This document shows, piece after piece, positions 5,997 through 6,182 of a DNA stretch of 6,182 nt (within the stretch, counting starts at the first letter, position 1; every line of letters begins with the position of its first letter). The stretch lies in contig CACZPC010000215.1 in assembly GCA_902782985.1 (NCBI GenBank), forward strand, positions 1 to 6,182. The letters are read 5' to 3'. The position numbers were made by a program, and so were the translations under genes. The notes under the pieces are model-generated. The model did no database searches. It was not told the origin of the DNA and saw only the letters and a list, made by a program, of their open reading frames with translations. Source of the DNA: Oscillospiraceae bacterium (GTDB lineage: Bacteria > Bacillota > Clostridia > Saccharofermentanales > Saccharofermentanaceae).

Positions 5997-6182
5997 TTAC
6001 TTGTTAGCGATAGCTGCCTGGGTAGCATTGACCTCTTTGACCATATTTTCCAGCTCCTTGGCTGTCATCTGGCCATTGTCCTTTACAAGCAACACCTCAT
6101 GGATACTGCTTGGAAGAACGAAGAAGTCACCGCCCATCTTCTGAGCTGCGTCCTCCATGAAATTCGGATATGCGATAACACC
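5997..6182 (-). CDS. DUF5688 family protein, C-terminal end (start outside window)
   Basis: The last 61 residues of a protein whose start lies beyond the right edge. Key stretches are GVIAYPNFMEDAAQKMGGDF (residues 1-20), FVLPSSIHEVLLV (21-33) and ELENMVKEVNATQ (43-55). The pattern of a YP...ME segment, [IV]LPSS[IV]HEV, then MV.EVNATQ is what I recall as the hallmark of the C-terminal half of DUF5688, a family found mainly in anaerobic Clostridia and of unknown function. The protein appears soluble here, with no membrane segment. It ends with AAIANK soon after NATQ, whereas the relatives I recall continue for some residues (an ERLSDHVY-like tail), so this copy may be naturally shorter. It is followed by a strong terminator. 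Its role cannot be deduced from the neighbours. Confidence 0.85.
   Translation of the reverse strand, partial: GVIAYPNFMEDAAQKMGGDFFVLPSSIHEVLLVKDNGQMTAKELENMVKEVNATQAAIANK

Overview
The window looks like a piece of chromosome from a low-to-mid GC Bacillota, most likely class Clostridia (Lachnospiraceae or Oscillospiraceae type). This is inferred from gene content and sequence style: a DUF5688 protein (a family I know mainly from these anaerobes), strong GGAGG/AAGGAG ribosome binding sites, frequent AGA/AGG arginine codons, and TATAAT promoters of the extended -10 kind. I see no insertion sequence, phage gene, tRNA, rRNA or CRISPR array.

Left half, plus strand: (1) the C-terminal 230 residues of a prephenate dehydratase with its ACT regulatory domain (pheA, cut by the window start); (2) a 618-aa polytopic membrane protein with the look of a GT-C glycosyltransferase; (3) a 233-aa GT2 glycosyltransferase of the dolichol/polyprenyl-phosphate sugar synthase type. 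Genes 2 and 3 each have their own TGATATAAT promoter. The one before gene 2 uses the stop codon of pheA as its TG extension. The natural reading is that the GT2 enzyme makes a polyprenyl-phosphate sugar on the cytoplasmic face and the GT-C protein uses such a donor outside, to decorate a cell-envelope polymer or protein. The acceptor cannot be read from the sequence.

Right half, minus strand: a two-gene ABC transporter operon (ATPase at 5113-5820, then a 582-aa two-half permease at 3375-5123, overlapping by 11 bases) of unknown substrate. It has its own extended -10 promoter and a GTG start that is clearer than the longer ATG-started frame. Its end converges on the GT2 gene with only 16 bases between the stop codons and no visible terminator.

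The right edge holds the last 61 residues of a DUF5688 protein on the minus strand, followed by a very clean intrinsic terminator with a GAAA tetraloop. Intergenic stretches are all shorter than 300 bases; the longest, 5821-5996, holds the ABC promoter and leader and the DUF5688 terminator.

Nothing here amounts to a demonstrably new system. The best leads are the glycosyltransferase pair with its matched promoters and the unassigned ABC exporter with a duplicated permease and degenerate ATPase motifs.
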